In this document: positions 42,598 through 51,012 of the stretch, piece by piece
Position numbering within the stretch: position 1 is the first letter of the stretch
Layout: every line of letters begins with the position of its first letter
From: Martinezella dioscoreae
GTDB taxonomy: Bacteria > Pseudomonadota > Alphaproteobacteria > Rhizobiales > Rhizobiaceae
Length of the DNA stretch: 64,000 bases
Direction of reading: 5' to 3'
NCBI RefSeq assembly: GCF_009176305.1
Contig: NZ_BLAJ01000004.1
Coordinates: 186,001 to 250,000 of the forward strand
Notes under the pieces: model-generated
Database searches by the model: none
What the model saw: the letters and a program-made list of their open reading frames with translations, nothing else
What the model was told of the DNA's origin: nothing
Translations under genes and position numbers: made by a program

Positions 42598-43533
42598 TCA
42601 GTCCACGCTCAGAACGATTTTTCCTTGGACGTGCTCGCTTTCCAGGGTTCGTTGAGCGTCTGCGGCCATATCAAGCGGAAAAACCTTGTGAAGCAGGACT
42701 TTGACCTGCCCTTGTTCTATCAGATCGACGATTTCATGAAGCTGGCCCGCATTCGGCGTGGCCATATAGCCGGCAACCCGAATATTACCGGATACGGTGT
42801 CCGGTCGTTCCGGCTCGCCTAGTGTCGACACCAGAACGCCTCCGTTCTTGATAACTTCGAACGAGCGCTTTTGTGTTTCACCCCCGACAAGGTCGAAGAC
42901 CATATCGACGGGATCGAGCATATCCTCGAAACGTTCGGACTTGTAGTCGATGACCTGATCCGCGCCAAGGCGCCGGGCAAGATCGATGTCCAGCCCCGAA
43001 ACAGTCGTTGCGACCCAAGCTCCCTTGGCCTTCGCGAACTGGATCGCGAAATGGCCCACGCCTCCACCCCCTCCATGGATCAGAACCCGCTGCTCGCTTC
43101 GAAGGCGGCCATGATCAAACAATCCCTGCCATGCGGTCATGGCGGCGAGCGGAATGGCCGCGGCTTCCTCGAAACTGATCGAGGATGGCATTTTCGTGAG
43201 CAACGCAGCCGGAACGGCGACATATTCCTCGTAGCCGCCCCGCTTCGTGTCGAGGAACGCGATTACGCGATCGCCGCTGGCAAAGCCGGTTGCTTTGCGA
43301 CCAAGAGCCTCGACAGTGCCCGCGAGATCGCGTCCGGGAACGATCGGCAGGTCATCTTGCTTGACCGCGGGATAGCCACCCTTGCGGATCTTCCAATCGA
43401 CAGGATTGACACTTGCCGCCGCGACCCTGACCAAAATCTCGTTTTCACCGGGGGAGGGCCGTTCGATCTGGTCAAGCCGCAAGACATCGGCATCGCCGAA
43501 CTCATGCATTCTAATGGCCATCATCTTGGGCAT
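42598..43533 (-). CDS. NADP-dependent quinone-type oxidoreductase (MDR superfamily)
   Basis: A 311-residue medium-chain reductase without zinc ligands. The N-terminal half has VNPVDWKIRKGGYP and VPGRDLAGTVEALG (about 42-80). The nucleotide-binding motif is GGGGGVGHFAIQFAKAKGA (about 154-172), followed by GADQVIDYKSE. The C-terminus IVDLIEQGQVKVLLHKVFPLDMAADAQRTLESEHVQGKIVL is typical of zeta-crystallin-like quinone reductases. It is probably a stress or detoxification enzyme; the substrate is unknown. Confidence 0.9.
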   Translation of the reverse strand: MPKMMAIRMHEFGDADVLRLDQIERPSPGENEILVRVAAASVNPVDWKIRKGGYPAVKQDDLPIVPGRDLAGTVEALGRKATGFASGDRVIAFLDTKRGGYEEYVAVPAALLTKMPSSISFEEAAAIPLAAMTAWQGLFDHGRLRSEQRVLIHGGGGGVGHFAIQFAKAKGAWVATTVSGLDIDLARRLGADQVIDYKSERFEDMLDPVDMVFDLVGGETQKRSFEVIKNGGVLVSTLGEPERPDTVSGNIRVAGYMATPNAGQLHEIVDLIEQGQVKVLLHKVFPLDMAADAQRTLESEHVQGKIVLSVD

Positions 43534-43589
43534 GTTAAACCGCCTTTCCAGGAATTATGGCTGTCGCCGGCGTAAGACCGCCGCCGACA

Positions 43590-43856
43590 TCACGACCGAT
43601 TGATGAATTTATTGAAGCGACTTTCGCGACCGTCCTCCGTCTCTTCCTGATGGAGGAACGCCAACTTGTTATCGTCGAAGATCCGGAAGAATTCGTCCCA
43701 GCCGATTTCTTCGAAGTTTTGCTCGGGCTCACCAAAATCGATCCGCAAAAGGCCGCCATTGCCGCCGGCGCTTTTCACACGTGATGGACGGCCGTCTCTT
43801 GCTTCCACCCATTTACGGATTGTTTCATGGTCCGTGGTTGTTTTCGATGCGGACAT
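43590..43856 (-). CDS. Conserved small hypothetical protein
   Basis: An 88-residue acidic protein beginning TTTDHETIRKWVEARDGRPSRV and containing LLRIDFGEPEQNFEEIGWDEFFRIFDDNKLAFLHQEE. It has no membrane segment or signal. Similar short proteins occur in many rhizobia, some misannotated as glucan branching enzymes. Its function is unknown. It lies 27 bp downstream of the CBS gene on the same strand, so the two may be cotranscribed. Confidence 0.75.
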   Translation of the reverse strand: MSASKTTTDHETIRKWVEARDGRPSRVKSAGGNGGLLRIDFGEPEQNFEEIGWDEFFRIFDDNKLAFLHQEETEDGRESRFNKFINRS

Positions 43857-43883
43857 GGCGTCGTTCCTTCGATAATTGCTGGT

Positions 43884-44315
43884 TCAGGTCTGCGAATGCG
43901 CTCCACCGGGTCTGGAGATTTCGGCGAGCGCGGGACCGGCGGACCCATCAGCCATGGAAACAGCGAGATCTCCGAGCGAGAGTATGCCGACCAGCCGCTT
44001 GTCTCGGTTGAGCACCGGCAGCCGCCGCACCTGGATGTTCCCCAGGTTTGTCATCACGTCGTCGACATCATCGTCTTCGAAGCAGTATTTAACTTCTGCC
44101 GACATCACGTCACTGATCCTGGTGTCGGGTCCCTTGCCGCGTGCGACAGCGCGGACTGTAATGTCGCGATCCGTGATCATGCCCACGAGCTTGTCGTTCT
44201 CGCCGACAGGAAGAACGCCGGCATCCAGATCGGCCATCATGACCGCGGCGTCGCGAATGGAATGATTAGGATTTGCGACGCGCACGTCGCGCGTCATTGC
44301 TGCGTTCACTTGCAT
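43884..44315 (-). CDS. CBS-domain protein
   Basis: A 143-residue protein of two CBS domains. From the ATG at 44315, which follows AAGGAGG at ideal spacing, the first domain covers about residues 5-60 (MTRDVRVANPNHSIRDAAVMMADLDAGVLPVG) and the second about 70-130 (VMSAEVKYCFEDDDVDDVMTNL). Each ends in a G-x-I(T/L)DRDI or GILSLGDLA motif. Such stand-alone modules sense adenosine nucleotides and are frequent in stress regulons. The much longer upstream frame is not supported. Confidence 0.9.
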   Translation of the reverse strand: MQVNAAMTRDVRVANPNHSIRDAAVMMADLDAGVLPVGENDKLVGMITDRDITVRAVARGKGPDTRISDVMSAEVKYCFEDDDVDDVMTNLGNIQVRRLPVLNRDKRLVGILSLGDLAVSMADGSAGPALAEISRPGGAHSQT

Positions 44316-44598
44316 GTCTCTGTCCTCCTTGAAAGAGAGACCCCAACTCGCGTGGGCATCCAGAGTTCCTTCATCGGAGCAAAGGCAGCTGAAAAATGCA
44401 TCGCCGACTGCCAAAGCGGAACTTTCAGCCATGCCTCCTGAGCTTGCGCCATCTTCGGCGAGCCACCACCGCGCGCTCAACCTGCACGCGCTTCTCCGCA
44501 ATAAATTATCCAGAGGGAACTTTCGATTTCCTGGTCGATTAGATCGCCGACGCCGTCCAAGCTTTAGAAATCCGCATTCAACATCAAGGAGCAAGTCA

Positions 44599-44796
44599 AT
44601 GGATGATGATGAAGCCAAGCGCCGCGAGCGAGCTTATAGGATCTGGGAGGAAGAAGGGCGGCCCGACGGACGCGATCTCGATCATTGGCAACGGGCCGAA
44701 GAGCAGCACCAAGAGACGGAACGCGAAGCCGAAACATCTCCGGTCTCTAAAGGCAAAGGGAAAAAAGCAGCCTATGGGCGTCCTATTCGTGAATAA
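44599..44796 (+). CDS. DUF2934 family small protein
   Basis: A 65-residue charged protein with the DUF2934 pattern RERAYRIWEEEGRPDGRDLDHWQRAE (about residues 9-34) and a Lys-rich tail. AAGGAG lies 7 bp before the ATG. Function unknown. It is common in rhizobia near stress-related genes, which agrees with the CBS neighbour. Confidence 0.85.
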   Translation: MDDDEAKRRERAYRIWEEEGRPDGRDLDHWQRAEEQHQETEREAETSPVSKGKGKKAAYGRPIRE

Positions 44797-44921
44797 CGCT
44801 CCGTAAGTCTGCCGGGGTCTGTGTGAGGATTGTCGAGGAATTCGGTTGACCAGACGTCCGGAACAGGCCCGCAACGCCTGATCGACTTGCCGCCCACAAA
44901 AACGTCAAGGAGACATCCATC

Positions 44922-45278
44922 ATGAGCTGGACTGGAATTTGGCGCAATCAATATGGCTCGACGGTCAAGATCACCGACGAGCAGGATGGTTTAATCAGAG
45001 GGACATTCAAGACCGCGCTGCAAGACAGTGTCTTTTTTGGCTCCGAGTTGCCGGTGGCTGGCGTTTGGTTCGATGATTGCATAAATTTCGCTTTTGGAAT
45101 GGCGGGCGAAGGTTCGACCACCATCTGCTCATTCACCGGAATGTTGCGCGAGAAAAAGCTCCAGACGATCTGGCATGTTGTGACCAGCAAGAAGCCCGAG
45201 CAATCCGGTAGGGCGCGAAAGCTCGGTTGGGCTCATTCCGTGCAAACCAACGCCGATACGTTCGAGCAAATATCCTAG
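44922..45278 (+). CDS. Avidin/streptavidin-family protein without signal peptide
   Basis: A 118-residue protein with the avidin beta-barrel pattern. It begins with TGIWRNQYGSTVKIT and has LIRGTF and FTGMLREKKLQTIWHVV, ending in ADTFEQIS. By alignment with streptavidin, Asn9, Ser13, Trp84 and Asp112 correspond to the biotin contacts Asn23, Ser27, Trp108 and Asp128. The positions of Trp79 and Trp92 appear to be Phe. There is no signal peptide; the barrel starts at residue 3, so it should be cytoplasmic, unlike most avidins. Biotin or another small ligand may be bound. AAGGAGAC precedes the ATG. Confidence 0.8.
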   Translation: MSWTGIWRNQYGSTVKITDEQDGLIRGTFKTALQDSVFFGSELPVAGVWFDDCINFAFGMAGEGSTTICSFTGMLREKKLQTIWHVVTSKKPEQSGRARKLGWAHSVQTNADTFEQIS

Positions 45279-46015
45279 TGTGCGCCGCGGAGTGTCGGTT
45301 CCAGCCGGACGTTGCGTATCAGCATCCCAAGAGCGAAGGGAGTTGATGCGCTATCCTCCCTCCAGTCCGACCCGCCCACGGCTTAGAGCCTGAGCTTAAT
45401 TCAGCCGCAGCAAGAGGTCGTTGTATTTCGATTTTCTTCCATGAGCCATCGATTGCGCGACTTATAGCTCGCTGGCCGGGCGCCGGCTCGATCATGTATC
45501 CAATCGGCCTTTGTAGCCTGTGGCATCGGACTCCGGCCCACATTTGCGGTCTTTTACGAGTGAGGACCCTTTTCCCACGCGTGCAATACAATCCTCGCGG
45601 TTGGTTCTCCGTATCAGCGCTTGCCCTAAACGATGGGCTGGCGATAGAAGCTCACCGACGCGCTTTAAAGGCGGGATGAATTCGGAGCCATACGCCATCT
45701 CAGTGGCTTGCGAACCCTACCAGAAACTGCTCGGATCGTTGTCCCGTAATGGGCGCCCACGAGCTTCATCATTTTGCCGCTCATGAATGGAGTCCGACGG
45801 AAACAAAGCCGTTCCGCGTGTAACGCGCAATCAGCCTTAAGTTGGAGAGAGCGAGCGATAGAGTCCGATGTTCGCCACGCCTCGGTCTCTTCCGACGCTG
45901 ACAATCGTCTCAGAGACCCTCTTGCCGATTTCCGTATCCGGCCTCGTTGCGGCGAACCGCGAACATGTGCGGATACATGCTCGCCGGTTTCCTTCTCTCT
46001 CCGACCGTGGCGCAA
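45279..46015. other. 737-bp stretch with no recognisable gene
   Basis: Short frames exist in several phases on both strands, but none has a ribosome-binding site together with a known motif, and stop codons break any longer reading. Base composition is a little lower in GC than the neighbours. It may be a decayed gene or an insertion remnant, but I recognise no family. Confidence 0.5.
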
Positions 46016-46789
46016 TTAGGTGGTCCGTTCCGCCGCGCGGGGACGCCACTTGATCAGGCGAGCTTCGACGAAATCCAGGACGAGATCGATCAATAGGACG
46101 AACACCGCCAGGATGAAGATGCCCGCGAAGACGCCGACGGCATCGAAGTTACCTTCCGCCTGCGCGATGAGGTATCCCAGGCCGGCCGACGCACCCAGAT
46201 ATTCACCGATGATGGCGCCGACGACCGCGAACCCCACGGATGTTCGAAGCGAAGACAGAATCCAGCTCGCCGCGGCCGGGAAATAGACGTGACGCAGGAG
46301 CTCGGACTTCTTCGCGCCGAGGATACGGGCGTTCGACAGCACGACGGGATTGACTTCACGCACGCCCTGCATTGCGTTGAAAAAGGTCACGAAGAACACG
46401 AGCGTGACGGCGAGCGCCACCTTGGACCAGAGCCCCAGACCGAGCCAAAGGACAAAGATCGGAGCAAGGACCACGCGCGGAATGGCGTTCAGGCCTTTGA
46501 TGAATGGATCGAGGATTCGGGCAGCCGAGCGCGACAGGCCGAGCCATACTCCCGCAGCCACGCCGAGAGCCGTGCCGATAACGTAGCCGAGCACTGTTTC
46601 GGTCAAGGTAATGGTCACATGCTTGAAGAAGCTGGGATCGGCAACCCATGCGAACACCTGCTTTATGATATCGACGGGCGAGGGAAAGAAGAAGACATCG
46701 ACCACGCCGAGGTTCACGCCGATCTCCCAACCGCCGACGATCATCAGCAGCAATGCCAGTTGGGTAAGTCTCTCAGTCATGGCGTTCAT
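46016..46789 (-). CDS. ABC transporter permease (SsuC/TauC-like)
   Basis: Membrane subunit of a NitT/TauT-type importer, 257 residues from the ATG at 46789 after GGAG. About six helices. The coupling motif is GAKKSELLRHVYFPAAASWILSSLRTSVGFAVVGAIIGEYLGASAGLGYLI (about 165-215), typical of the BPD_transp_1 subunits for sulfonates, nitrate or pyrimidines. It overlaps the ATPase gene by 17 bp. The extension to 46984 falls in the ATPase gene and is not used. Confidence 0.9.
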   Translation of the reverse strand: MNAMTERLTQLALLLMIVGGWEIGVNLGVVDVFFFPSPVDIIKQVFAWVADPSFFKHVTITLTETVLGYVIGTALGVAAGVWLGLSRSAARILDPFIKGLNAIPRVVLAPIFVLWLGLGLWSKVALAVTLVFFVTFFNAMQGVREVNPVVLSNARILGAKKSELLRHVYFPAAASWILSSLRTSVGFAVVGAIIGEYLGASAGLGYLIAQAEGNFDAVGVFAGIFILAVFVLLIDLVLDFVEARLIKWRPRAAERTT

Positions 46790-47606
46790 AGCTTTTCTCC
46801 ACTTCACCGCGCAGGGAAGCCCAAATATTGCGATAGAGGTCAGTAAAACGGGGATCGAGCTTGATCTCCGCGACATCGCGAGGACGCTCCAGATCGACAG
46901 GGAAACTGTCGATGACGCGCGACCGGGGACCTGACGCCAGAACCACGACACGATCCCCCAGGGCAATCGCTTCCTCGAGATCATGCGTAATCAGAACCAC
47001 AGCCCGCCGCTCTTCCTGCCACAGGCGAAGCAGTTCATTTTGCATGAGATGCCGGGTATGAATGTCCAAGGCGGAGAATGGCTCGTCCATGAGGATGACT
47101 TTCGGCCCCGTTATCAGCGCCTGCGCCATTTGCACACGCTTACGCTGGCCGCCGGAAAGCTGATGCGGATAGCGGTCCTCAAAGCCTTTAAGACCGACCT
47201 TGGCCAGCCATTTGAGGGCCCGCTCCCGGCGCTCGCCAGCGCCGACACCTTGGAACAAGGGGCCTAGTTCCACGTTCTCGATCGCGGTTTTCCAAGGGAA
47301 TAGCGCGTCCTGCTGAAATAGATAGCCGATGTTATTCTGGACGCCCGAGACCACGCCGCCATCAATCGAGACCGAGCCCTTTGCCGGCTTGAGAAGGCCG
47401 GCGATCGCATTCAGGATCGTGCTTTTGCCACAGCCGGTCGGCCCCACGATGGCGACGAATTCGCCATCGGCCACCGTCAGATTTACATCCTGGACCGCGA
47501 CGAAGGAGCCAAAGGACATGGTGACATTTTCGATTGCCACCATTGCCTTGGACGCCGCCGCTGCATGAGGTGTCTGTGTTGCCGGCTTTAAGGCTGTCAC
47601 GGACAT
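46773..47606 (-). CDS. ABC transporter ATP-binding protein (SsuB/TauB-like)
   Basis: ATPase, 277 residues. Walker A is GPTGCGKST (about 55-63), the Q-loop IGYLFQQDALFPWKTAIENVELG, the signature LSGGQRKRVQMAQALI, Walker B ILMDEPFSALDIHTR and the H-loop LITHDLEEAIALGDRV. The C-terminus has the DLERPRDVAEI linker seen in this subfamily. It overlaps the permease by 17 bp and lies 11 bp after the binding-protein gene. Confidence 0.92.
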   Translation of the reverse strand: MSVTALKPATQTPHAAAASKAMVAIENVTMSFGSFVAVQDVNLTVADGEFVAIVGPTGCGKSTILNAIAGLLKPAKGSVSIDGGVVSGVQNNIGYLFQQDALFPWKTAIENVELGPLFQGVGAGERRERALKWLAKVGLKGFEDRYPHQLSGGQRKRVQMAQALITGPKVILMDEPFSALDIHTRHLMQNELLRLWQEERRAVVLITHDLEEAIALGDRVVVLASGPRSRVIDSFPVDLERPRDVAEIKLDPRFTDLYRNIWASLRGEVEKSYERHD

Positions 47607-47617
47607 CTTAACCTCCC

Positions 47618-48619
47618 TTAGTTCGATGCCGTCGCCGGCACCTTCGCTACAAATTCGTTGGTATAGGTCTTGGAAAGGTCGATCTTGGCAGCCTTGACCT
47701 TGTCGTTGAACGACGTCAGGACATCGAGAGGCGTCTTGATATCTTTTTCGTCGAGCAGCCCGTCCGTGGAAAAGATCTGCCGCGCGTTTTCAACTGCCTT
47801 GATATACGTCTCCTTGTCGCCCGAAATGAATTCCGGCGGAAGCTTTTCGACAATCTCCGCGGCGCTATGCGTCTTCATCCATTGAAGCGCCTTTACCGTT
47901 GCATTGGTGACCTTCTGAATGGTCTCCGGATTCTTGGAGATGTAGTCCTGCGTGGCGTAAAGGACCGATGTCGGATAGATGCCGCCATAGATTTCCTTGG
48001 CGCCATCGTCATTGCGGGCGTCGATCAGGATCTTTCCGACGCCCTTCTCGACAACGAACGTCGCCGCGGGATCATAATTGACGAGCAGGTCGATCTTGCC
48101 CTGCTGAAGAGCCGCCACTGCCGCGGCGCCCGATCCGACGCCGATGATCGAAACGTCGTTCGCCGAGAGCTTATGCCGCTGAAGATAGTAGCGAATAAAG
48201 AAATCCGACGACGATCCCGGAGCGGTGATTCCGATCTTGGCGCCCCTGATCGTTTGCGGATTTTTCGGATCGAATTTCGCGTCCTTGCCGCCAGCTAGAA
48301 CGAGCCCGGAATTGCGCCCAAGCTCCACGAAGGCGACAACGTGCTTGTTCTGCGACTGCATCTGAATCGTATGGTCGTAAAAGCCGACAGCGACATCCGT
48401 CGAGCCGGCAACCAGGGCCTGCAAGGTCTTCGATCCGCCTGACGCGAAGTTTTCAACGGTAACCTCCAGCCCTTCTTTCTCATAAAGACCCAAGCCCTGC
48501 GCGACCGGGAAAGGCAGGTTGTTGAGGTTGTAGGAACCGACGCTTATGCGAACAGGTTCCGCCAAAGCCGTTCCGGACAGCGCTACCGCTGCCGCGAGTG
48601 CGAGAATAAGCTTTTTCAT
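47618..48619 (-). CDS. NMT1/SsuA-type ABC transporter substrate-binding protein
   Basis: Periplasmic receptor, 333 residues from the ATG at 48619 after GGAGGAG. The signal peptide KKLILALAAAVALSGTALA (2-20) precedes VRISVGSYNLNNLPFPVAQGLGLYEKEGLEVTVENFASGGS. The ligand-cleft segments STDVAVGFYDHTIQ and KIGITAPGSSSDFFIRYYL are typical of NitT/TauT receptors. It is 47 bp downstream of the PrpF-like gene and first of the transporter genes, so the ligand may be the isomerase's substrate or precursor. Long upstream frame extension is not supported. Confidence 0.9.
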   Translation of the reverse strand: MKKLILALAAAVALSGTALAEPVRISVGSYNLNNLPFPVAQGLGLYEKEGLEVTVENFASGGSKTLQALVAGSTDVAVGFYDHTIQMQSQNKHVVAFVELGRNSGLVLAGGKDAKFDPKNPQTIRGAKIGITAPGSSSDFFIRYYLQRHKLSANDVSIIGVGSGAAAVAALQQGKIDLLVNYDPAATFVVEKGVGKILIDARNDDGAKEIYGGIYPTSVLYATQDYISKNPETIQKVTNATVKALQWMKTHSAAEIVEKLPPEFISGDKETYIKAVENARQIFSTDGLLDEKDIKTPLDVLTSFNDKVKAAKIDLSKTYTNEFVAKVPATASN

Positions 48620-48666
48620 TTGATCTCCTCCATTTTGGCACCCTCCCGGCACCATAGGTTGATTGA

Positions 48667-49749
48667 TTATGCTGCACAAACCAGCGTTTTGGCAGGCTTT
48701 GCAAAGACATGGCCCTCGAACAGCCTGCGCGCCGTGCGAAGAATCCCGGCGACGAGCTTCCCATCCCGCAACTGCAACTTCACGTCCAGATGGCCGCTGG
48801 GATGTTCGATGGAAAGCACGATAGGCGGTGTTTGAACGCCGATAAGGCGGGATGCGACGGTGTTTTCGCTTACACAGGCCGTTGCGATCCCGACAGCGCC
48901 TGTCGTCGCCAGTGACGGATGGCATTCGTTCGGCATGAAGTAGCGAACGTTCAATGCGCCGCCTTGTCGGGCGGGAGAGATGAGGACCGGTTTCGGAGTG
49001 ACTTGACCGCGAACGTCACCCATTCCCATTTTCTCGCCGGCGAGGATGCGAAGGTCTTGCAGCCGTTCGATCAACGAATGATTGCTGTTCAGTTCGGCAG
49101 CGCTCTCGTATCCGGTCACGCCAAGCGAGGCTGCCTCGATCAGGAGCATCGGCATCGCGCAATCGATACAGGTCACATCGATGCCGGCGATCGTCTCTGT
49201 CGATTTGCCGCTTGGAAAAAGCTCACCCGTTCGCGCACCCGCCGCATCCTTGAACGTGAGCGCGATCGGAGCGGCCTGACCGGGTACGCCGTCAATTCTC
49301 GCGTCGCCGAGATAGGCGACCGCACCATTCGGCGTCGGAACCTCGGCTTCGATCATCTTGCCGGTGTTGACGTTGAAGATCTTGACGAGGGTGGTGTCTC
49401 CCGCGACCGGGACAAGCCCCGCCTCTATCGCGAACGGCCCAACAGCCGCCAACATGTTCCCGCAATTGGGTGAGGTATCGACGATCTGCCTGTCGACACG
49501 AACCTGCGCGAACAGATAGTCCACATCAGCACCGGGCACCGTTCCCGGTCCGCATATGGCAACTTTGCTGGTGACCGGATTTCCTCCTCCGATACCATCG
49601 ATCTGAAGCGGATGCCCCGAGCCCATCACGGACAAAAGCACCTGATCCCGCTCGGCCGGGTCCTGTGGCAGGTCCGACGCCAGAAAGAACGGGCCTTTCG
49701 AGGTGCCACCCCGCATCAGGACACACGGTATGGAGAGTAAATCATTCAT
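48667..49749 (-). CDS. PrpF/GalD-family isomerase (4-oxalomesaconate tautomerase-like)
   Basis: Cytoplasmic isomerase of the diaminopimelate-epimerase fold, 360 residues. It begins IPCVLMRGGTSKGPFFLASDLP, the GalD/PrpF signature with the first active Cys (residue 9). It has SPNCGNMLAAVGPFAIE with a second Cys (about 96) and IDCAMPMLLIEAASLG. Family members tautomerise 4-oxalomesaconate in gallate/protocatechuate breakdown or isomerise aconitates. It is divergent from a LysR gene and co-directional with the ABC importer genes. The substrate is unknown. Confidence 0.88.
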   Translation of the reverse strand: MNDLLSIPCVLMRGGTSKGPFFLASDLPQDPAERDQVLLSVMGSGHPLQIDGIGGGNPVTSKVAICGPGTVPGADVDYLFAQVRVDRQIVDTSPNCGNMLAAVGPFAIEAGLVPVAGDTTLVKIFNVNTGKMIEAEVPTPNGAVAYLGDARIDGVPGQAAPIALTFKDAAGARTGELFPSGKSTETIAGIDVTCIDCAMPMLLIEAASLGVTGYESAAELNSNHSLIERLQDLRILAGEKMGMGDVRGQVTPKPVLISPARQGGALNVRYFMPNECHPSLATTGAVGIATACVSENTVASRLIGVQTPPIVLSIEHPSGHLDVKLQLRDGKLVAGILRTARRLFEGHVFAKPAKTLVCAA

Positions 49750-49781
49750 GCGTTTTTCTCGCCATATGATGTGATTATCGT

Positions 49782-49817
49782 ATTAATTCGCCTTGTTATT
49801 GCTATTATGGAATTAAT
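49782..49817. promoter_or_regulatory. Inverted repeat in the LysR/PrpF divergent promoter
   Basis: ATTAATTC (49782-49789) and its complement GAATTAAT (49810-49817) lie 20 bp apart in the AT-rich 110-bp gap between the two genes. It is a candidate binding region for the LysR regulator at 49860 and promoter of the PrpF-type gene. Confidence 0.5.
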
Positions 49818-49859
49818 GATTGATATGTGAAATGCTAAAATCGAGGACATTGATACGAA

Positions 49860-50759
49860 ATGAACATCAATTGTGAGATCCTTGACCTTAGAGCCTTCCT
49901 CGCCGTGGTCGAGCTGCAGGGCTTTCATCGCGCGGCCGATCAGCTGAACATGTCGCAACCGGCGCTCAGCCGCCGCATTCAAAAGCTGGAGCAGGCGATC
50001 GGCGCGCCGCTGCTGGAAAGGACGACGCGCCATGTCGCGGCCACCGCTCTTGGAACCGAACTCGTGCCTCTGGTGCAGCGTATGCTCGAAGAATTCGACG
50101 GTTCGCTGTTTTCGATGCGGGAACTGGGAGCCAAGCGCGGAGGCCTGGTAACGATTGCATGCCTGCCGACGGCAGCATTTTATTTCCTGCCTTCCGTCAT
50201 CCGCCAGTTCAACCATGAATATCCGAATATCCGGCTTCGGATCCTCGATCTGACTGCGACCGAAGCACTTCAGGCTGTGGCGCGCGGCGAAGTCGAATTC
50301 GGAATCAATATTATGGGAAGCTCGGACAGCGATCTGGTCTTCGAGAGGCTAGCGGAAGACCCGTTTGTCCTGGCGGCCAAGCGGGACCATCCGCTAGCGG
50401 AAAAGAAAGAGGTCCGATGGCAGGATCTCGAGCCTTATCCCCTCATTACGGTTCATCGCTCGAGCGCCAACAGGACTTTGCTCGATGCCGCTCTGGCCAG
50501 ATCCAACATCAAGCTCAACTGGTTTTACGAAGTGACCCATCTTTCCACATCGCTCGGCCTAGTGGAGGCGGGGCTCGGGATTTCCGTGCTGCCGAAAATG
50601 GCGACCCCCCAGGGAGAACATCCCTTCCTGATCACGCGTCCCATCAGAAACCCCGAGATCTCGCGCACCATCGGCATTGTGCGCCGCCGCGGAGGCACCT
50701 TGTCCCCCGCTGCAGAGCATTTCATGCGCATGCTGATCGGGGCGTGGCGACAGATTTAG
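49860..50759 (+). CDS. LysR-family transcriptional regulator
   Basis: A 299-residue regulator, probably controlling the divergent isomerase and ABC transporter genes. The HTH is FLAVVELQGFHRAADQLNMSQPALSRRIQKLEQAIG (about residues 13-48), followed by LLERTTRHVAATALG. The co-inducer domain covers about 95-295 with GLVTIACLPTAAFYFLPSVIRQFN. AT-rich divergent DNA with an inverted repeat lies upstream. Confidence 0.92.
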   Translation: MNINCEILDLRAFLAVVELQGFHRAADQLNMSQPALSRRIQKLEQAIGAPLLERTTRHVAATALGTELVPLVQRMLEEFDGSLFSMRELGAKRGGLVTIACLPTAAFYFLPSVIRQFNHEYPNIRLRILDLTATEALQAVARGEVEFGINIMGSSDSDLVFERLAEDPFVLAAKRDHPLAEKKEVRWQDLEPYPLITVHRSSANRTLLDAALARSNIKLNWFYEVTHLSTSLGLVEAGLGISVLPKMATPQGEHPFLITRPIRNPEISRTIGIVRRRGGTLSPAAEHFMRMLIGAWRQI

Positions 50760-51012
50760 GGCACTTCTCTATTCCGCGTGTTAAGGTCAAGCGCTGGTAG
50801 CGGCTCGGTGCAGTTCGAACGTGTCCGGGTCGAGGCACACAAAACTCTTGCAACTTATTTCCGTACGCCTTGACGCCAAAACAAAGTTACTTAATCTAAA
50901 CCTGGGCTATGCGATCCGCTGGGAGGGAGAGGGGCGCGGGGCCGGCGATCAACTCGCGCTGATTTATTTTCTCCCCCGTCGTCAGTTGCCGATTTCCCGA
51001 TAGGATCCGCCA

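Noticed and set aside
42598..43533. Zinc alcohol dehydrogenase
   Set aside because: The zinc-ligand cysteines are absent; the sequence fits the zinc-free quinone reductase branch.
44314..44598. N-terminal extension of the DUF2934 gene
   Set aside because: The in-frame extension lies opposite the CBS promoter, has no ribosome-binding site and lacks conserved sequence; the ATG at 44599 has AAGGAG.
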